The notes under the pieces were generated by a model, which was not told the DNA's origin, made no database searches, and saw only the letters and a program-made list of their open reading frames with translations. Shown one piece after another: positions 27,448 through 36,736 of a stretch of DNA of 64,000 nucleotides. Location of the stretch: assembly GCA_965263305.1 (NCBI GenBank), contig OZ253666.1:2542001-2606000 (forward strand). Direction: 5' to 3'. Each line of letters begins with the position of its first letter. The stretch's first letter is position 1. This DNA comes from MED-G105 sp965263305 (GTDB taxonomy: Bacteria > Pseudomonadota > Alphaproteobacteria > Caulobacterales > Parvularculaceae). The translations under genes and the position numbers were made by a program.

Positions 27448-27933
27448 ATGGCAGCGCCGAAAAAGAAAAAAACAGAAGAGGGTGTCAAGCTCGTCGCTGA
27501 TAACCGCCGCGCCCGGCGTGACTATCAGATTGAAGATGTGATCGAAGCTGGCCTCGTTCTCACGGGCACGGAAGTGAAGGCGTTGCGTGAAGGGCATGCG
27601 ACCATCAAAGAGGCGTATGCGTCGCCAGAAACCGATGGCATCTGGCTCTTGAATGCAAACATCCCCGAATACTCTGCGGGAAACCGGGAGAACCATGAAC
27701 CGAAGCGCCCGCGCAAATTACTGTTGCATAAACGCGAAGCGGCGCGTCTGGCGCAAGCGGTGGAGCGCAAGGGGTATACCCTTGCCCCATTGCGGCTTTA
27801 CTTTAACGCGAAAGGGCGCGCGAAGCTGGAAATTGGCATCGGACTTGGGCGGAAGGCCCATGATAAACGCGACGTGGTAAAGAACCGGGATTGGCAGCGA
27901 CAGCAACAGCGCTTGTTGCGCGACAAAGGGTGA
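27448..27933 (+). CDS. smpB: SsrA (tmRNA)-binding protein
   Basis: 161 residues. Binds tmRNA and brings it to stalled ribosomes for trans-translation. The OB-fold core with GLVLTGTEVKALREG and ANIPEYSAGN and the basic C-terminal tail (KNRDWQRQQQRLLRDKG) are typical. It lies between dapA and a small methyltransferase-like gene on the same strand. No tmRNA gene was seen in the window. Confidence 0.97.
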   Translation: MAAPKKKKTEEGVKLVADNRRARRDYQIEDVIEAGLVLTGTEVKALREGHATIKEAYASPETDGIWLLNANIPEYSAGNRENHEPKRPRKLLLHKREAARLAQAVERKGYTLAPLRLYFNAKGRAKLEIGIGLGRKAHDKRDVVKNRDWQRQQQRLLRDKG

Positions 27934-27937
27934 GACC

Positions 27938-28453
27938 ATGAAAAAACCGTCTTCAACCCAGAGCGACGCCCCAGATAGAGTTGATCCGAGGGATGAGGAG
28001 CCGCCCAAGGTGCTTGTTCATCCGCCAACGGTTTTTTTGTGCTGCCTTATCGCGGGCTTCCTCTTGAGGCTGATTTTCGGCGGAGTGCTGCCGTTGCCGC
28101 GGGTGATTGCCGATGGGGTTGGCGGGGCGCTGTTGATCGCGGCGGTCGCGTTGTTTGTCTCGGCCGTTTCTTTTTTCGCCGAAGAGGGGGAGGCGTTGCG
28201 ACCGGGCACGCCCTCGCGCCAGTTGTTGACCACGGGCGCCTATCGGTTCTCGCGAAACCCGATTTATCTCGCGATGGTGGTGTTCGGCGCCGGTTTCGGC
28301 GTTGCAACCGTCAACCCTTGGGTGTTGATAACGACCTTTGTGAGTGCGGCGATTTTCCAGTTCCTCGTGATCGGCCCGGAGGAGCGTTACCTCTCCCGGC
28401 GGTTCCCGATGGAATTTGAAGACTACCGAAAGAAAGTTCGGCGTTGGGTCTGA
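27938..28453 (+). CDS. Isoprenylcysteine-methyltransferase-like membrane protein
   Basis: 171 residues with four or five membrane segments. The C-terminal half carries the signature of the ICMT/PEMT group: TTGAYRFSRNPIYLAMV, then GPEERYLSRRFPMEFEDYRKKVRRW. Bacterial members are SAM-dependent methyltransferases of mostly unknown substrate. The gene starts four bases after the smpB stop, so it is probably co-transcribed. Assignment to the family is firm; the substrate is not known. Confidence 0.85.
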   Translation: MKKPSSTQSDAPDRVDPRDEEPPKVLVHPPTVFLCCLIAGFLLRLIFGGVLPLPRVIADGVGGALLIAAVALFVSAVSFFAEEGEALRPGTPSRQLLTTGAYRFSRNPIYLAMVVFGAGFGVATVNPWVLITTFVSAAIFQFLVIGPEERYLSRRFPMEFEDYRKKVRRWV

Positions 28454-28476
28454 TTGATGATTGAACTTGGGGTGCG

Positions 28477-28950
28477 TCAGCCCGTTGCGCTGTCTTCGCC
28501 AGCGGGAACAAACGTCATCACCGTTTGAAAGGCCGCCGCCGCCGCCGCGCCACCCGCGATGCAGAATAAAACGCCGCCCATCCATGGCCCTAATAACCCT
28601 TGGGAGAAGCGGGCGACGGCCAACAAAAGAAAGAGGCCGAATGCTGCTTTGGCGTAAAACCGCAAAAGATCGGCGAAGGCGTCGCCGCCGCTGAATTGCG
28701 CGGCGAACCGTGACCACGAGACGAAGATATAAGCCCAGCACCCAAAGCCGGCGGCAATCACAGCGGCGATAAGAGACGGTCCGTGAAACAGGCCGTCCAA
28801 GAGGGTGCGCGCGCCCCCGAAGCTGATCGCGGCGATCGCCGCGCCAATGACCCCAAATACGGCGCTAACGCTAAGGGTTAGCAAGGGTTTGGCGTCGCGT
28901 GCGGTGCGGAAGGAGTCCGATTTCGACGGGATGCCCCAATTTCTGGTCAT
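28477..28950 (-). CDS. Small integral membrane protein, unknown
   Basis: 157 residues with four hydrophobic segments (near residues 24-43, 56-76, 92-112 and 119-142) and short loops; both ends are hydrophilic. No family recognised. It is convergent with the methyltransferase-like gene, 23 bp apart. Composition matches the neighbouring genes, and the four clear membrane segments make it a credible gene. Confidence 0.65.
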   Translation of the reverse strand: MTRNWGIPSKSDSFRTARDAKPLLTLSVSAVFGVIGAAIAAISFGGARTLLDGLFHGPSLIAAVIAAGFGCWAYIFVSWSRFAAQFSGGDAFADLLRFYAKAAFGLFLLLAVARFSQGLLGPWMGGVLFCIAGGAAAAAAFQTVMTFVPAGEDSATG

Positions 28951-29058
28951 CGTGTCTAACTCTTTGCTGGCTCTAACCTAAACCGTTGCATACCATGGTT
29001 TTGCCGCTTCTCAAGCCATTACCGCCGTTTAGGCCAAAAGCGCTTGTCACGTTGGACC

Positions 29059-29691
29059 CTAGGCGAGGTGACGCTGGATGAGCGTAAATACATCTTCGAA
29101 CATCGGGGTCGTTAGTCGGCCAGTGTTCGTATTGTATCGCGAGCAATGATAGCTATCGAAAACCTTAAAGCCCGCCCCTGGTATATTATGCTGGGCGGCG
29201 TGGGCAAAAGGAACACTTGCGAGCTTCAGCCCGCACGCGCGCACGACTGAATCATGAGCGATGCGCCCCAGACACAGAACGGCCATCAGCGACGGCGATG
29301 ATGTTAAGCGTTCAGATAGGAACGTGCGGCAGGCGTTAATTTCGGCCGTCGTCGGTTTATTGGCCGGCGGGGCGCAGCGCACGGCGTTTGTAATCAGGGT
29401 ATCCTTCAAGACAAGGCCGTCATCGGGACGCATGTCGTATGTCCCTTCCGCAAACCCAAACTTTAGAAGAGTGGCATACAGAAGGTCGCCGGCATAGTCG
29501 CCGGTAAATGGTCGGCCCGTTTTATTGGCGCCCGTGCGGCCAGGCGCGAGGCCAACAATCATCAATCGGCCGTTTTCGTCGCCAAAGGAGGGAACCGCGC
29601 CGTTAAACCAGTCTGGCTCGTCTGCTGCATTATCCTCGCGATACTCTACCAGACGAGGGCACAGGGCGCAGTCTTTTTGCGGCTCCATCAT
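29059..29691 (-). CDS. Uracil-DNA glycosylase, family 5-like (UDGb)
   Basis: 210 residues. The family motif GLAPGRTGANKTGRPFTGDYAG is clear, as is a CALCPRL segment at the N-terminus that, with later cysteines, matches the iron-sulphur or zinc site of families 4 and 5. It removes uracil and other deaminated bases from DNA. The final motif, with DSYHCSRYN near the end, also fits. It follows the NYN-domain gene on the same strand after 50 bp. Confidence 0.88.
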   Translation of the reverse strand: MMEPQKDCALCPRLVEYREDNAADEPDWFNGAVPSFGDENGRLMIVGLAPGRTGANKTGRPFTGDYAGDLLYATLLKFGFAEGTYDMRPDDGLVLKDTLITNAVRCAPPANKPTTAEINACRTFLSERLTSSPSLMAVLCLGRIAHDSVVRACGLKLASVPFAHAAQHNIPGAGFKVFDSYHCSRYNTNTGRLTTPMFEDVFTLIQRHLA

Positions 29692-29741
29692 AATTGCGCA
29701 GATTTTCCAAAACTAGAAGTTAAAAGATCGTGACGCGACCG

Positions 29742-30371
29742 TCAGTAGACGTCGTCTTCGTCTTCGTACTCGTCGTAGTCTTCAAAATCATCGTCTGCAG
29801 GCGGGCGTTTGGCGCCATTGCCATTGCCGCCGGCCCGTCCGATGTCATTTTGCAGATCCACAAGATCAATAAAAATATCTGCTTGGCGGCGAAGTTCATC
29901 AGACGCCATTGGCGGCTGAGACTTGACGGTTGAGATAACAGTGACGCGAACGCCCTTGCGTTGCACGGCCTCAATAGCGCTTCGGAAATCACCATTGCCG
30001 GTGAACAAAATAACGTGATCCAGCTTTTCCGACATGACCATCATGTCGACAACCATTTCAATATCAATGGAGCCTTTGAACCGCTTTTTACCCGTTTGGT
30101 CCGTGAACTCCCGAGCGGTTTTTGTGATCATCGTGTAGCCGTTATAGTCCAGCCAATCGACAAGGGGGCGCAAAGGGGAATAATCCTGGGACCGATCTTC
30201 TTGGATCGAGGTGTAGTAATATGCCCGAACGAGATTGCTTTCCGCTCTCGTCTTTGAGAGTAGATTCTTATAATCCATATCGAAGCCAAGGCTGCGAGCG
30301 GCTTTATAAAGATTAGCCCCATCGATGAAGAGGGCGGTTTTTTCATCGTCGCGCAAACCAAGAAACGACAT
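29742..30371 (-). CDS. NYN-domain (LabA/DUF88) protein
   Basis: 209 residues with the PIN-like acidic site of NYN proteins: LFIDGANLY, DIEMVVDMM and LFTGNGDF. The C-terminus is a short, strongly acidic tail (DDDFEDYDEYEDEDD). The family is thought to process RNA; in bacteria the targets are mostly unknown. It is divergent from folK. A regulatory RNase-like role is likely from the fold, with no experimental guide in the sequence. Confidence 0.85.
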   Translation of the reverse strand: MSFLGLRDDEKTALFIDGANLYKAARSLGFDMDYKNLLSKTRAESNLVRAYYYTSIQEDRSQDYSPLRPLVDWLDYNGYTMITKTAREFTDQTGKKRFKGSIDIEMVVDMMVMSEKLDHVILFTGNGDFRSAIEAVQRKGVRVTVISTVKSQPPMASDELRRQADIFIDLVDLQNDIGRAGGNGNGAKRPPADDDFEDYDEYEDEDDVY

Positions 30372-30454
30372 AATATCTCCAAAACTTAACAGACTGACAA
30401 ACTATTGGCGCAGTGTATTACGGCCCATATTTTTTTAGGTACCCAGTTAAAGAC

Positions 30455-31003
30455 ATGATTCTTATCGGCTTTGGAACGAATTCGCCTTTTTGTGGACTCT
30501 CGCGCGAGACGATCATTCGTGAAGCTATCGTCGCAGTGCGGTCTTTCGCTTGCGTTAAATATACCTCTCGACTTTACGAAAGTCCGGCCTGGCCGGATCA
30601 AAACGATCCCCTGTTTTTAAACGCGGTGGCCGAGATTGAGACTGATCTTTTACCAAAAGCGTTGATGTCCCGACTTTTGTATGTGGAGCGTGCGTTTGGG
30701 CGTGACCGCTCCGGCAACGCGCGCCGCTATGGGCCTAGGACATTGGATATAGATCTTCTTGCATTCAACGATGTGGTGATGGATGGCGATGTTAGCGAGG
30801 CGGGGCCTCAGGTCGAAGCCGCGCCGATGGATGGTGCGGAAGCCCTCGTTCTTCCCCATCCCAGGATTGCTGAAAGAGACTTCGTTCTGGCGCCCTTGGC
30901 GGAAATTGCACCTGAATGGCGCCATCCGATAACCGGGGCGACAGCCGAGCAAATGCTGGATAAGCTGTCAGAACGACGCGTTACCCTGTTTGAAGAGGGG
31001 TGA
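30455..31003 (+). CDS. folK: 2-amino-4-hydroxy-6-hydroxymethyldihydropteridine pyrophosphokinase
   Basis: 182 residues from the ATG at 30455 (MILIGFGTN), matching the family start; an upstream GTG at 30413 would add a non-conserved extension. Transfers pyrophosphate from ATP to the pterin in folate synthesis. The signature YGPRTLDIDLLAF and the later LPHPRIAERDFVLAPL are present. The family usually has about 160 residues; the extra part is a short insert near ASEAGPQVEAAPMDG. It is a stand-alone gene, not next to folB or folP. Confidence 0.93.
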   Translation: MILIGFGTNSPFCGLSRETIIREAIVAVRSFACVKYTSRLYESPAWPDQNDPLFLNAVAEIETDLLPKALMSRLLYVERAFGRDRSGNARRYGPRTLDIDLLAFNDVVMDGDVSEAGPQVEAAPMDGAEALVLPHPRIAERDFVLAPLAEIAPEWRHPITGATAEQMLDKLSERRVTLFEEG

Positions 31004-31122
31004 GGTCGCGAATTTGCTTGTGTTTTGCGGTGCAAAAGCCTAAATCAAGCGATCTAGGATTCCGCTGAAAAGCGCGATGAAGCAAAAATTTGCTCAAGCT
31101 TCCCGAATGAAGGAGTTTACGT

Positions 31123-31491
31123 ATGGCGCGGGTAACCGTTGAAGATTGCGTTGATAAGGTAACGAACCGGTTCAATCTCGTTCTATTGGCGGGGCATCGT
31201 GCGCGTGTGTTGTCTTCCGGCGCATCCTTGCTGGTTGATCGTGATAACGACAAGAACCCGGTTGTGGCGCTGCGCGAGATTGCCGACGGCCATCTTGAGC
31301 CAGCGGCCGTCGAAGAAGATTTGGTGACATCCCTGCAGCGCCAGTTTGAAGTCGAAGAAGACCAGCAAGTCCAGGAGACGATGGATCAAGGCGAAGAAGG
31401 TCCGCAATTCGACAAGACGAGCGAAGAAGAATACCTCCAGGCCATCAAAGCGGCTGGGATGACGACCCCTCAGTCTTTGCCAAAAAGCTAG
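31123..31491 (+). CDS. rpoZ: RNA polymerase omega subunit
   Basis: 122 residues beginning MARVTVEDCVDKVTNRFNLV, the conserved omega start, with RARVLSSG following. It binds the beta-prime subunit and is part of a ppGpp site in many proteobacteria. A terminator follows at 31533-31561, then the ppGpp synthetase/hydrolase gene, the usual neighbour. The C-terminal half is glutamate- and glutamine-rich, as in other alphaproteobacterial omegas. Confidence 0.97.
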   Translation: MARVTVEDCVDKVTNRFNLVLLAGHRARVLSSGASLLVDRDNDKNPVVALREIADGHLEPAAVEEDLVTSLQRQFEVEEDQQVQETMDQGEEGPQFDKTSEEEYLQAIKAAGMTTPQSLPKS

Positions 31492-31532
31492 ATAATTTGG
31501 GTGCGGCGTCGCTGCATCGATCAGTATTTTTG

Positions 31533-31561
31533 GGAGGGGCGTTTTCGCCCCTTCTTTTTAT
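31533..31561 (+). terminator. Rho-independent terminator after rpoZ
   Basis: The stem AGGGGCG / CGCCCCT with a TTTT loop is followed by TCTTTTTATTT. It separates rpoZ from rsh. Confidence 0.88.
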
Positions 31562-31677
31562 TTGTGACTATGAAATAGTAACCCATAGCGCGGCGTCGCA
31601 TAGCCTTTGCCAAATCGGGTTGGGGCCTGTCTGTTGCGCTCGGATCAACTCGCAACGCTTAGGTCCTGCTTAAGCTA

Positions 31678-34122
31678 ATGACCAAGAACGACCACTATGA
31701 GAAAGACGAGGGCGCGGTTAGCGCGTCGCCGCAGACAGCATCTGGCGGGGTCCAGGCGCAAACTGATTCTGAATCAACGTCGCCGGGAAGCGCGTCGTCT
31801 ATTGCTGCACCGTCTTCTGGGGCGCAAACGACGGTCGTTGAAACGGGCGATGATGCGAACCCTGAAGGGGGCCACCAAAAAGGGGATCATTCGCCAGAAG
31901 GCGTAACCCAACCCATCGGCTTTATTCGTCAATACGAACTGATTGATCATGTCAGAGCGTATGATCCGTCGGTTGATGAAGACCTATTGAACCGGGCCTA
32001 TGTTTTTTCCATGCGCGCCCATGGCGGCCAAACCCGTAAATCGGGTGATCCTTACTTCACCCATCCCCTCGCGGTGGCGGGCATTCTCACTGAGTTGAAA
32101 GCGGACCCCGCGACCGTCGCAACAGCGCTCCTCCATGATGTGGTGGAGGACACTGAAACGAGCCTTGATGATATCGAGAACCTGTTTGGCGCTGAGATCA
32201 TGCAGCTCGTCGATGGCGTCACGAAGCTGTCTAAGCTTGAACTGAGATCTGAAGCCTCCCAGCAGGCGGAGAATTTCCGCAAGCTCGTGATGGCGATGGC
32301 GAATGATGTCCGGGTCTTGCTCGTTAAGCTCGCCGACCGCTTGCATAATATGCGTACCCTGAAATATTTTGATAATGCCGAGAAGCGCCGTCGCATTGCA
32401 CTGGAAACGATGGAAATCTATGCGCCCCTGGCGGGGCGTCTTGGCGTTCAGCGGTTTCGTGAAGAGCTCGAGGAATTGTCGTTTCAGGAGCTAAACGGGC
32501 AGGCGTTTGACCTTATAAGCACGCGCCTCGAAGAGCTCCAGCGATCGATCGGCTCCAGTGTTGTCGCTCTTGCTCAAACCTTGCGCGATGAACTGGAAAA
32601 AGCCGGCATAAAGGCGGAAGTCTACAGCCGGGAAAAACGACCGTTCTCCATTTGGCGTAAAATGGCCGCCAAAAACGCCTCCTTCGACGAGTTGGCTGAC
32701 ATCTACGCTTTCAGGATTATCGTGGATGATCTGGCGGATTGTTATCGCACATTGGGGGTAATCCATACGACATGGCGTATGATCCCGACGGAATTCGATG
32801 ATTATATCTCAGCCACCAAGCCCAACAATTATCAGTCGATCCACACAGCGGTGATTGGGCCGCCGCGCGACGACGGCAGTCGCCAGCGGATAGAGATCCA
32901 AATTCGAACCCGGACAATGCATGAACGCGCCGAGCGCGGTATCGCCGCCCATTGGAAATACAAAGAGAAGGGTGCGCCAAACGAGGGTGAAACGCGCGAT
33001 GGGGCGAGTGTCGATTTCTCGGGTTCAGGGTTTTACGACCCATACGAAACACCGCGAAAATTATTGGAGATGTTCCAGCATGGCGAAGATCTGGATGAAG
33101 CATTGCAAAATGCGAAGCTAGAGCTTTTCCAAGATCAGGTCTTTTGTTTTACCCCGAAGGGGCGCGTGATCGCCTTGCCGAAGGGCGGGACAGGCCTCGA
33201 TTTCGCATACGGATTGCATACGGATGTTGGCGACAGCTGCATTGGGGTCAAAATCAATGGCGCCGCGCGACCATTGCGAACACCCTTAAAAAATGGCGAT
33301 GTCGTTTTGGTGTTGCGGTCTGAGAACGCAGCGCCGCCCCTTGGGTGGGAGTCCATGGCCGTGACCGGGCGGGCGCGGGCCGGCATCCGGCGCCGCATCA
33401 AGAAAATGAAGCATGCCGAACAATTGGCGCTTGGACGTTCCATGGCGGAAAATGTTTTTTCCGGCGCTAACCTGGACTTAACGCCCAAGGCGATCAAGGC
33501 GGCGCTGAAACGATTGAATATGGAAAGCGTCGATGATGTATTCGCCGCTGTGGGGCGCGGCGACATTGCCATCAATGATCTTGTTGAAGCGGTTTATCCT
33601 GGCGCGGCGTTGGAAACCGATAGCGAGATCCGCGCGGCGGGCATGGCCCCATTACGTCCGAGGCGCGCGATCGATGGGTTGCCGCCCTCAACAACCGTTG
33701 AAATGGGGCGATGCTGCGCGCCGGTCCCGGGCGAACGCATTGTCGGTATACGGGGGCCGGGCGCAAAAGTTACCGTGCATGTTATTACCTGTGACCGCCT
33801 TGCCGAAGAGGATCCGCCGCAGTCGCTTTGGTTGGATTTGAAATGGCGCGATAGTGATGAGGTCACAGCATATTCGACGATCATGGTGACGGTTCGCAAT
33901 GACATCGGTGTTCTCAGCGAGGTTGCCGCCATTATTGCGCGCTATGATGTTTCGATCGCCAATATTCGCCTCCACAATAAGCCGCAAAACTTTGTCGATT
34001 TGCAAATCGACCTCGTCGTCAAAGACGTGAAACAACTCACCCAAACTCTCGCAGGGTTGCGGGTTTCTGCAAATGTTATTGATGCTGAACGATTAGAAGG
34101 GGCCGACCATGAAGACGCATGA
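31678..34122 (+). CDS. rsh: Bifunctional (p)ppGpp synthetase/hydrolase (RSH)
   Basis: 814 residues. Domains in order: a hydrophilic N-terminal extension of about 80 residues rich in Ser, Gln, Gly and Asp; the HD hydrolase domain (HDVVEDT); the synthetase domain (SREKRPFSIWRKM, then DIYAFRIIVDD); a TGS domain; a conserved-cysteine region (GRCCAPVPGERIVG); and a C-terminal ACT domain. The RxK motif is that of the bifunctional SpoT-like group, the only long RSH in most alphaproteobacteria. It makes and degrades the starvation alarmone. The stop overlaps pyrE by 14 bp. The low-complexity extension is longer than usual. Confidence 0.95.
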   Translation: MTKNDHYEKDEGAVSASPQTASGGVQAQTDSESTSPGSASSIAAPSSGAQTTVVETGDDANPEGGHQKGDHSPEGVTQPIGFIRQYELIDHVRAYDPSVDEDLLNRAYVFSMRAHGGQTRKSGDPYFTHPLAVAGILTELKADPATVATALLHDVVEDTETSLDDIENLFGAEIMQLVDGVTKLSKLELRSEASQQAENFRKLVMAMANDVRVLLVKLADRLHNMRTLKYFDNAEKRRRIALETMEIYAPLAGRLGVQRFREELEELSFQELNGQAFDLISTRLEELQRSIGSSVVALAQTLRDELEKAGIKAEVYSREKRPFSIWRKMAAKNASFDELADIYAFRIIVDDLADCYRTLGVIHTTWRMIPTEFDDYISATKPNNYQSIHTAVIGPPRDDGSRQRIEIQIRTRTMHERAERGIAAHWKYKEKGAPNEGETRDGASVDFSGSGFYDPYETPRKLLEMFQHGEDLDEALQNAKLELFQDQVFCFTPKGRVIALPKGGTGLDFAYGLHTDVGDSCIGVKINGAARPLRTPLKNGDVVLVLRSENAAPPLGWESMAVTGRARAGIRRRIKKMKHAEQLALGRSMAENVFSGANLDLTPKAIKAALKRLNMESVDDVFAAVGRGDIAINDLVEAVYPGAALETDSEIRAAGMAPLRPRRAIDGLPPSTTVEMGRCCAPVPGERIVGIRGPGAKVTVHVITCDRLAEEDPPQSLWLDLKWRDSDEVTAYSTIMVTVRNDIGVLSEVAAIIARYDVSIANIRLHNKPQNFVDLQIDLVVKDVKQLTQTLAGLRVSANVIDAERLEGADHEDA

Positions 34123-34693
34123 CGTCCTACGCGAATTTGAGGAAGCGGGCGCTTTACTAAAGGGGCATTTCGTTTTGTCCTCCGGGCTGCACAGCGATAC
34201 CTATCTCAATAAATCGATTGTTTCGATGTACCCGGAGCGTACAGAACGCCTATGCCGGGCGCTCGCGGAAAAGGTGAAAGACCAGGCCGGGGCGATCGAC
34301 TGCGTGATTGCCCCTGCGATGGGCGCCATCATCTACGGCTATGAAACAGCGCGCCATCTCGGCGTTCCATTCATGTTCACTGAGCGTGTGGACGGCGTCT
34401 TTCAGCTTCGGCGCGGCTTTGCCGTCGAAAAAGGACAACGCGTAGCCGTTATTGAAGACATCGTATCGACAGGGCTGTCGGCGCGGGAGTGTATCGAAGC
34501 GGTAAAAAACGCAGGCGGCGATGTGGTGGTGCTTGGTTGTCTCATCGACCGGTCCGGTGGCAAGGCGGATGTCGGTGCGCCAATGACGGCGCTCGCCGCC
34601 TTAGAGGTGGAGGCCTGGCCAGCTGATGCTTTGCCGCCCCACCTTGCTGACGCTCCGGCCGTTAAGCCGGGGAGTCGAGGCGTTAGTCAGTGA
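34109..34693 (+). CDS. pyrE: Orotate phosphoribosyltransferase
   Basis: 194 residues. Converts orotate and PRPP to OMP in pyrimidine synthesis. The PRPP-binding motif reads VAVIEDIVSTGLSARECI, and FVLSSGLHSDTYLNK marks the N-terminal substrate region. This is the long-helix variant found in alphaproteobacteria and thermophiles. The start lies inside the rsh gene (14-bp overlap), so translation is probably coupled. Confidence 0.95.
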   Translation: MKTHDVLREFEEAGALLKGHFVLSSGLHSDTYLNKSIVSMYPERTERLCRALAEKVKDQAGAIDCVIAPAMGAIIYGYETARHLGVPFMFTERVDGVFQLRRGFAVEKGQRVAVIEDIVSTGLSARECIEAVKNAGGDVVVLGCLIDRSGGKADVGAPMTALAALEVEAWPADALPPHLADAPAVKPGSRGVSQ

Positions 34694-34720
34694 TGATGTT
34701 TGTAGGCAGAGGAACATAAA

Positions 34721-35479
34721 ATGGCTGCAAACCCAATCCGCCTGGGCGTGAACATCGATCACGTCGCAACGTTAAGGAACGCCCGCGGTGGCGATCATCC
34801 GGACCCGGTGCGGGCCGCGGAAATCGCTATGGCCGCTGGCGCGGACAATATCACAGCCCATCTGCGCGAAGATCGCCGCCATATTCGCGATGATGACATG
34901 CGCCGCTTACACGAAGAAATTCCACTTCCCCTCAATTTTGAAATGGCGGCGACGGCCGAGATGCTGAAAATCGCGATTGAGGTAAAACCCCACGCCTGCT
35001 GCTTAGTGCCGGAACGACGCAACGAACGCACAACGGAGGGTGGGCTGGATGTCGCCGGGCAGCATAACTACCTCGCGCCGTTTATTCGTGAGCTAAGTGA
35101 TGCCGGCGTGCGGGTTTCGCTCTTTGTTGACCCGACGCCCGCGCAAATTCAGGCGGCTAAAGCAACCGAAGCGCCCGTGGTGGAGATCCACACCGGCGCC
35201 TATCATGAGGCGTGTAAAACCACCACCATGTCCGCCATCAAAGAAGAATTGTCGAAAATCGATGCGGCCGCGAAAGAGGCTCATGGATTGGGACTGGAAG
35301 TCCATGCCGGTCATGGCCTTGATTTTCATAACGTTCAGCCCGTGGCCGCTATCGCGGAGATTGTTGAACTCAATATCGGCCATTTCCTCATCGGGGAGTC
35401 GTTGTTTATGAGTTTGTCGGAAAGCGTGAAAGAGATGAAACGCCTAATGCAAGACGCCCGCACGGGCGCGCTATATTAA
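34721..35479 (+). CDS. pdxJ: Pyridoxine 5'-phosphate synthase
   Basis: 252 residues. Joins 1-deoxyxylulose 5-phosphate and 3-amino-2-oxopropyl phosphate to make pyridoxine phosphate (DXP-dependent vitamin B6 route). RLGVNIDHVATLRNARG at the start, LVPERRNERTTEGGLDV, and the GHGLDFHNV and LNIGHFLIGESLF stretches are conserved. It sits between pyrE and acpS, the standard order in this class. Confidence 0.97.
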   Translation: MAANPIRLGVNIDHVATLRNARGGDHPDPVRAAEIAMAAGADNITAHLREDRRHIRDDDMRRLHEEIPLPLNFEMAATAEMLKIAIEVKPHACCLVPERRNERTTEGGLDVAGQHNYLAPFIRELSDAGVRVSLFVDPTPAQIQAAKATEAPVVEIHTGAYHEACKTTTMSAIKEELSKIDAAAKEAHGLGLEVHAGHGLDFHNVQPVAAIAEIVELNIGHFLIGESLFMSLSESVKEMKRLMQDARTGALY

Positions 35480-35498
35480 GCCCAACAGGACGGCTCCT

Positions 35499-35900
35499 AT
35501 GATCATTGGCATCGGTAACGATCTCATCGATATACGTCGGGTGGAAAAAACTCTGGAGCGCCATAATGAGCGTTTTACCAACCGCGTCTTCACGGAAATT
35601 GAGCGGGCCAAATCGGATAAGCGATTGAATCGCGCCGCCTCCTACGCCAAACGGTTTGCGGCAAAGGAGGCCTGCTCAAAAGCGTTGGGGACCGGCCTAT
35701 CGCGGGGCGTTTTCTGGCGTGATATGGGGGTCGTGAACCTGCCAGGGGGTAAACCCACCATGGCGCTCACCGGCGGGGCGAAAGTAAGACTGGAAGAGTT
35801 GACGCCGCCGGGCCATGTGGCTGAAGTCCATCTCACCATCACCGATGATTATCCGCTCGCCCAAGCGTTCGTGATCATCTACGCTACAGCGTCGTCCTGA
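35499..35900 (+). CDS. acpS: Holo-acyl-carrier-protein synthase
   Basis: 133 residues. Attaches 4'-phosphopantetheine from CoA to apo-ACP. The metal-binding aspartate in GIGNDLIDIRRVE and the RFAAKEACSKALGTG motif are present. It starts 19 bp after pdxJ and is followed after 36 bp by lepB. Confidence 0.96.
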   Translation: MIIGIGNDLIDIRRVEKTLERHNERFTNRVFTEIERAKSDKRLNRAASYAKRFAAKEACSKALGTGLSRGVFWRDMGVVNLPGGKPTMALTGGAKVRLEELTPPGHVAEVHLTITDDYPLAQAFVIIYATASS

Positions 35901-35936
35901 CGACAGCGGTAAACGAAAACTGGATACAAGGCACCT

Positions 35937-36731
35937 ATGACTGAGACGAATGAGAAGGCTGAAAACAACGCCGTTAGCGCCAGCGGCGAGATGACCTTCG
36001 CTGAAGAAATGTGGGATCTTGCCAAAACGGTCGTCTGGGCGGTGGGTATTGCGCTCGTTCTGCGCATTATTATTTTTCAGCCCTTCAATATCCCATCGGG
36101 CTCTATGAAACCGAATTTGTTGGTGGGGGATTTTCTATTCGTCTCCAAACCATCTTACGGCTATTCAAAAGCCTCGCTGATTTATCCCTTAACGCGTCTT
36201 GATATCGATGGGCGCTTCTTAGGGCGTGAACCCAAGCGCGGTGATGTGTTGGTGTTCAAGAATCGGAAAGATGGGAACAAAGACTATATCAAACGATTGA
36301 TCGGCATGCCGGGCGATCGGATCGATGTCATCAATGGCCACTTACACATCAATGGTGAGCCGGTGATCAAGGAGTTTATCGGACTGAAAGAAAACGCCTG
36401 CGATGGCGGTTCGCCCGCGCCGTTTTATCGCGAGACATTGCCAAATGGCGTATCCTACGTCGTGCAGGAATGTGCTGGCGACCAAGGGCATTTTGATAAT
36501 GCGCGCGATTTTAGGGTGCCGGCTGGGCGGTATTTCATGATGGGTGACAATCGCGATCAGAGCCAGGATAGCCGCGCCTATGCCCAAGTCGGGTATGTCG
36601 CCTATGACGATATTGTGGGGCGGGCGGAACGATTGTTCTTCTCTTTTGATGCTGAAAATGCGGCGCCATGGGAAGTCTGGAAATGGCCGTTTTCAATCCG
36701 CTATGGCCGGCTTCTTGATCCGGTTGAGTAA
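35937..36731 (+). CDS. lepB: Signal peptidase I
   Basis: 264 residues. Removes signal peptides from exported proteins at the outer face of the inner membrane. The catalytic serine is in NIPSGSMKPNLL and the lysine in DYIKRLIGMPGD; the later GDNRDQSQDSR box is also present. One membrane segment (about residues 34-50) anchors it. It is five bases from rnc, the usual partner. Confidence 0.97.
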   Translation: MTETNEKAENNAVSASGEMTFAEEMWDLAKTVVWAVGIALVLRIIIFQPFNIPSGSMKPNLLVGDFLFVSKPSYGYSKASLIYPLTRLDIDGRFLGREPKRGDVLVFKNRKDGNKDYIKRLIGMPGDRIDVINGHLHINGEPVIKEFIGLKENACDGGSPAPFYRETLPNGVSYVVQECAGDQGHFDNARDFRVPAGRYFMMGDNRDQSQDSRAYAQVGYVAYDDIVGRAERLFFSFDAENAAPWEVWKWPFSIRYGRLLDPVE

Positions 36732-36736
36732 CCATC

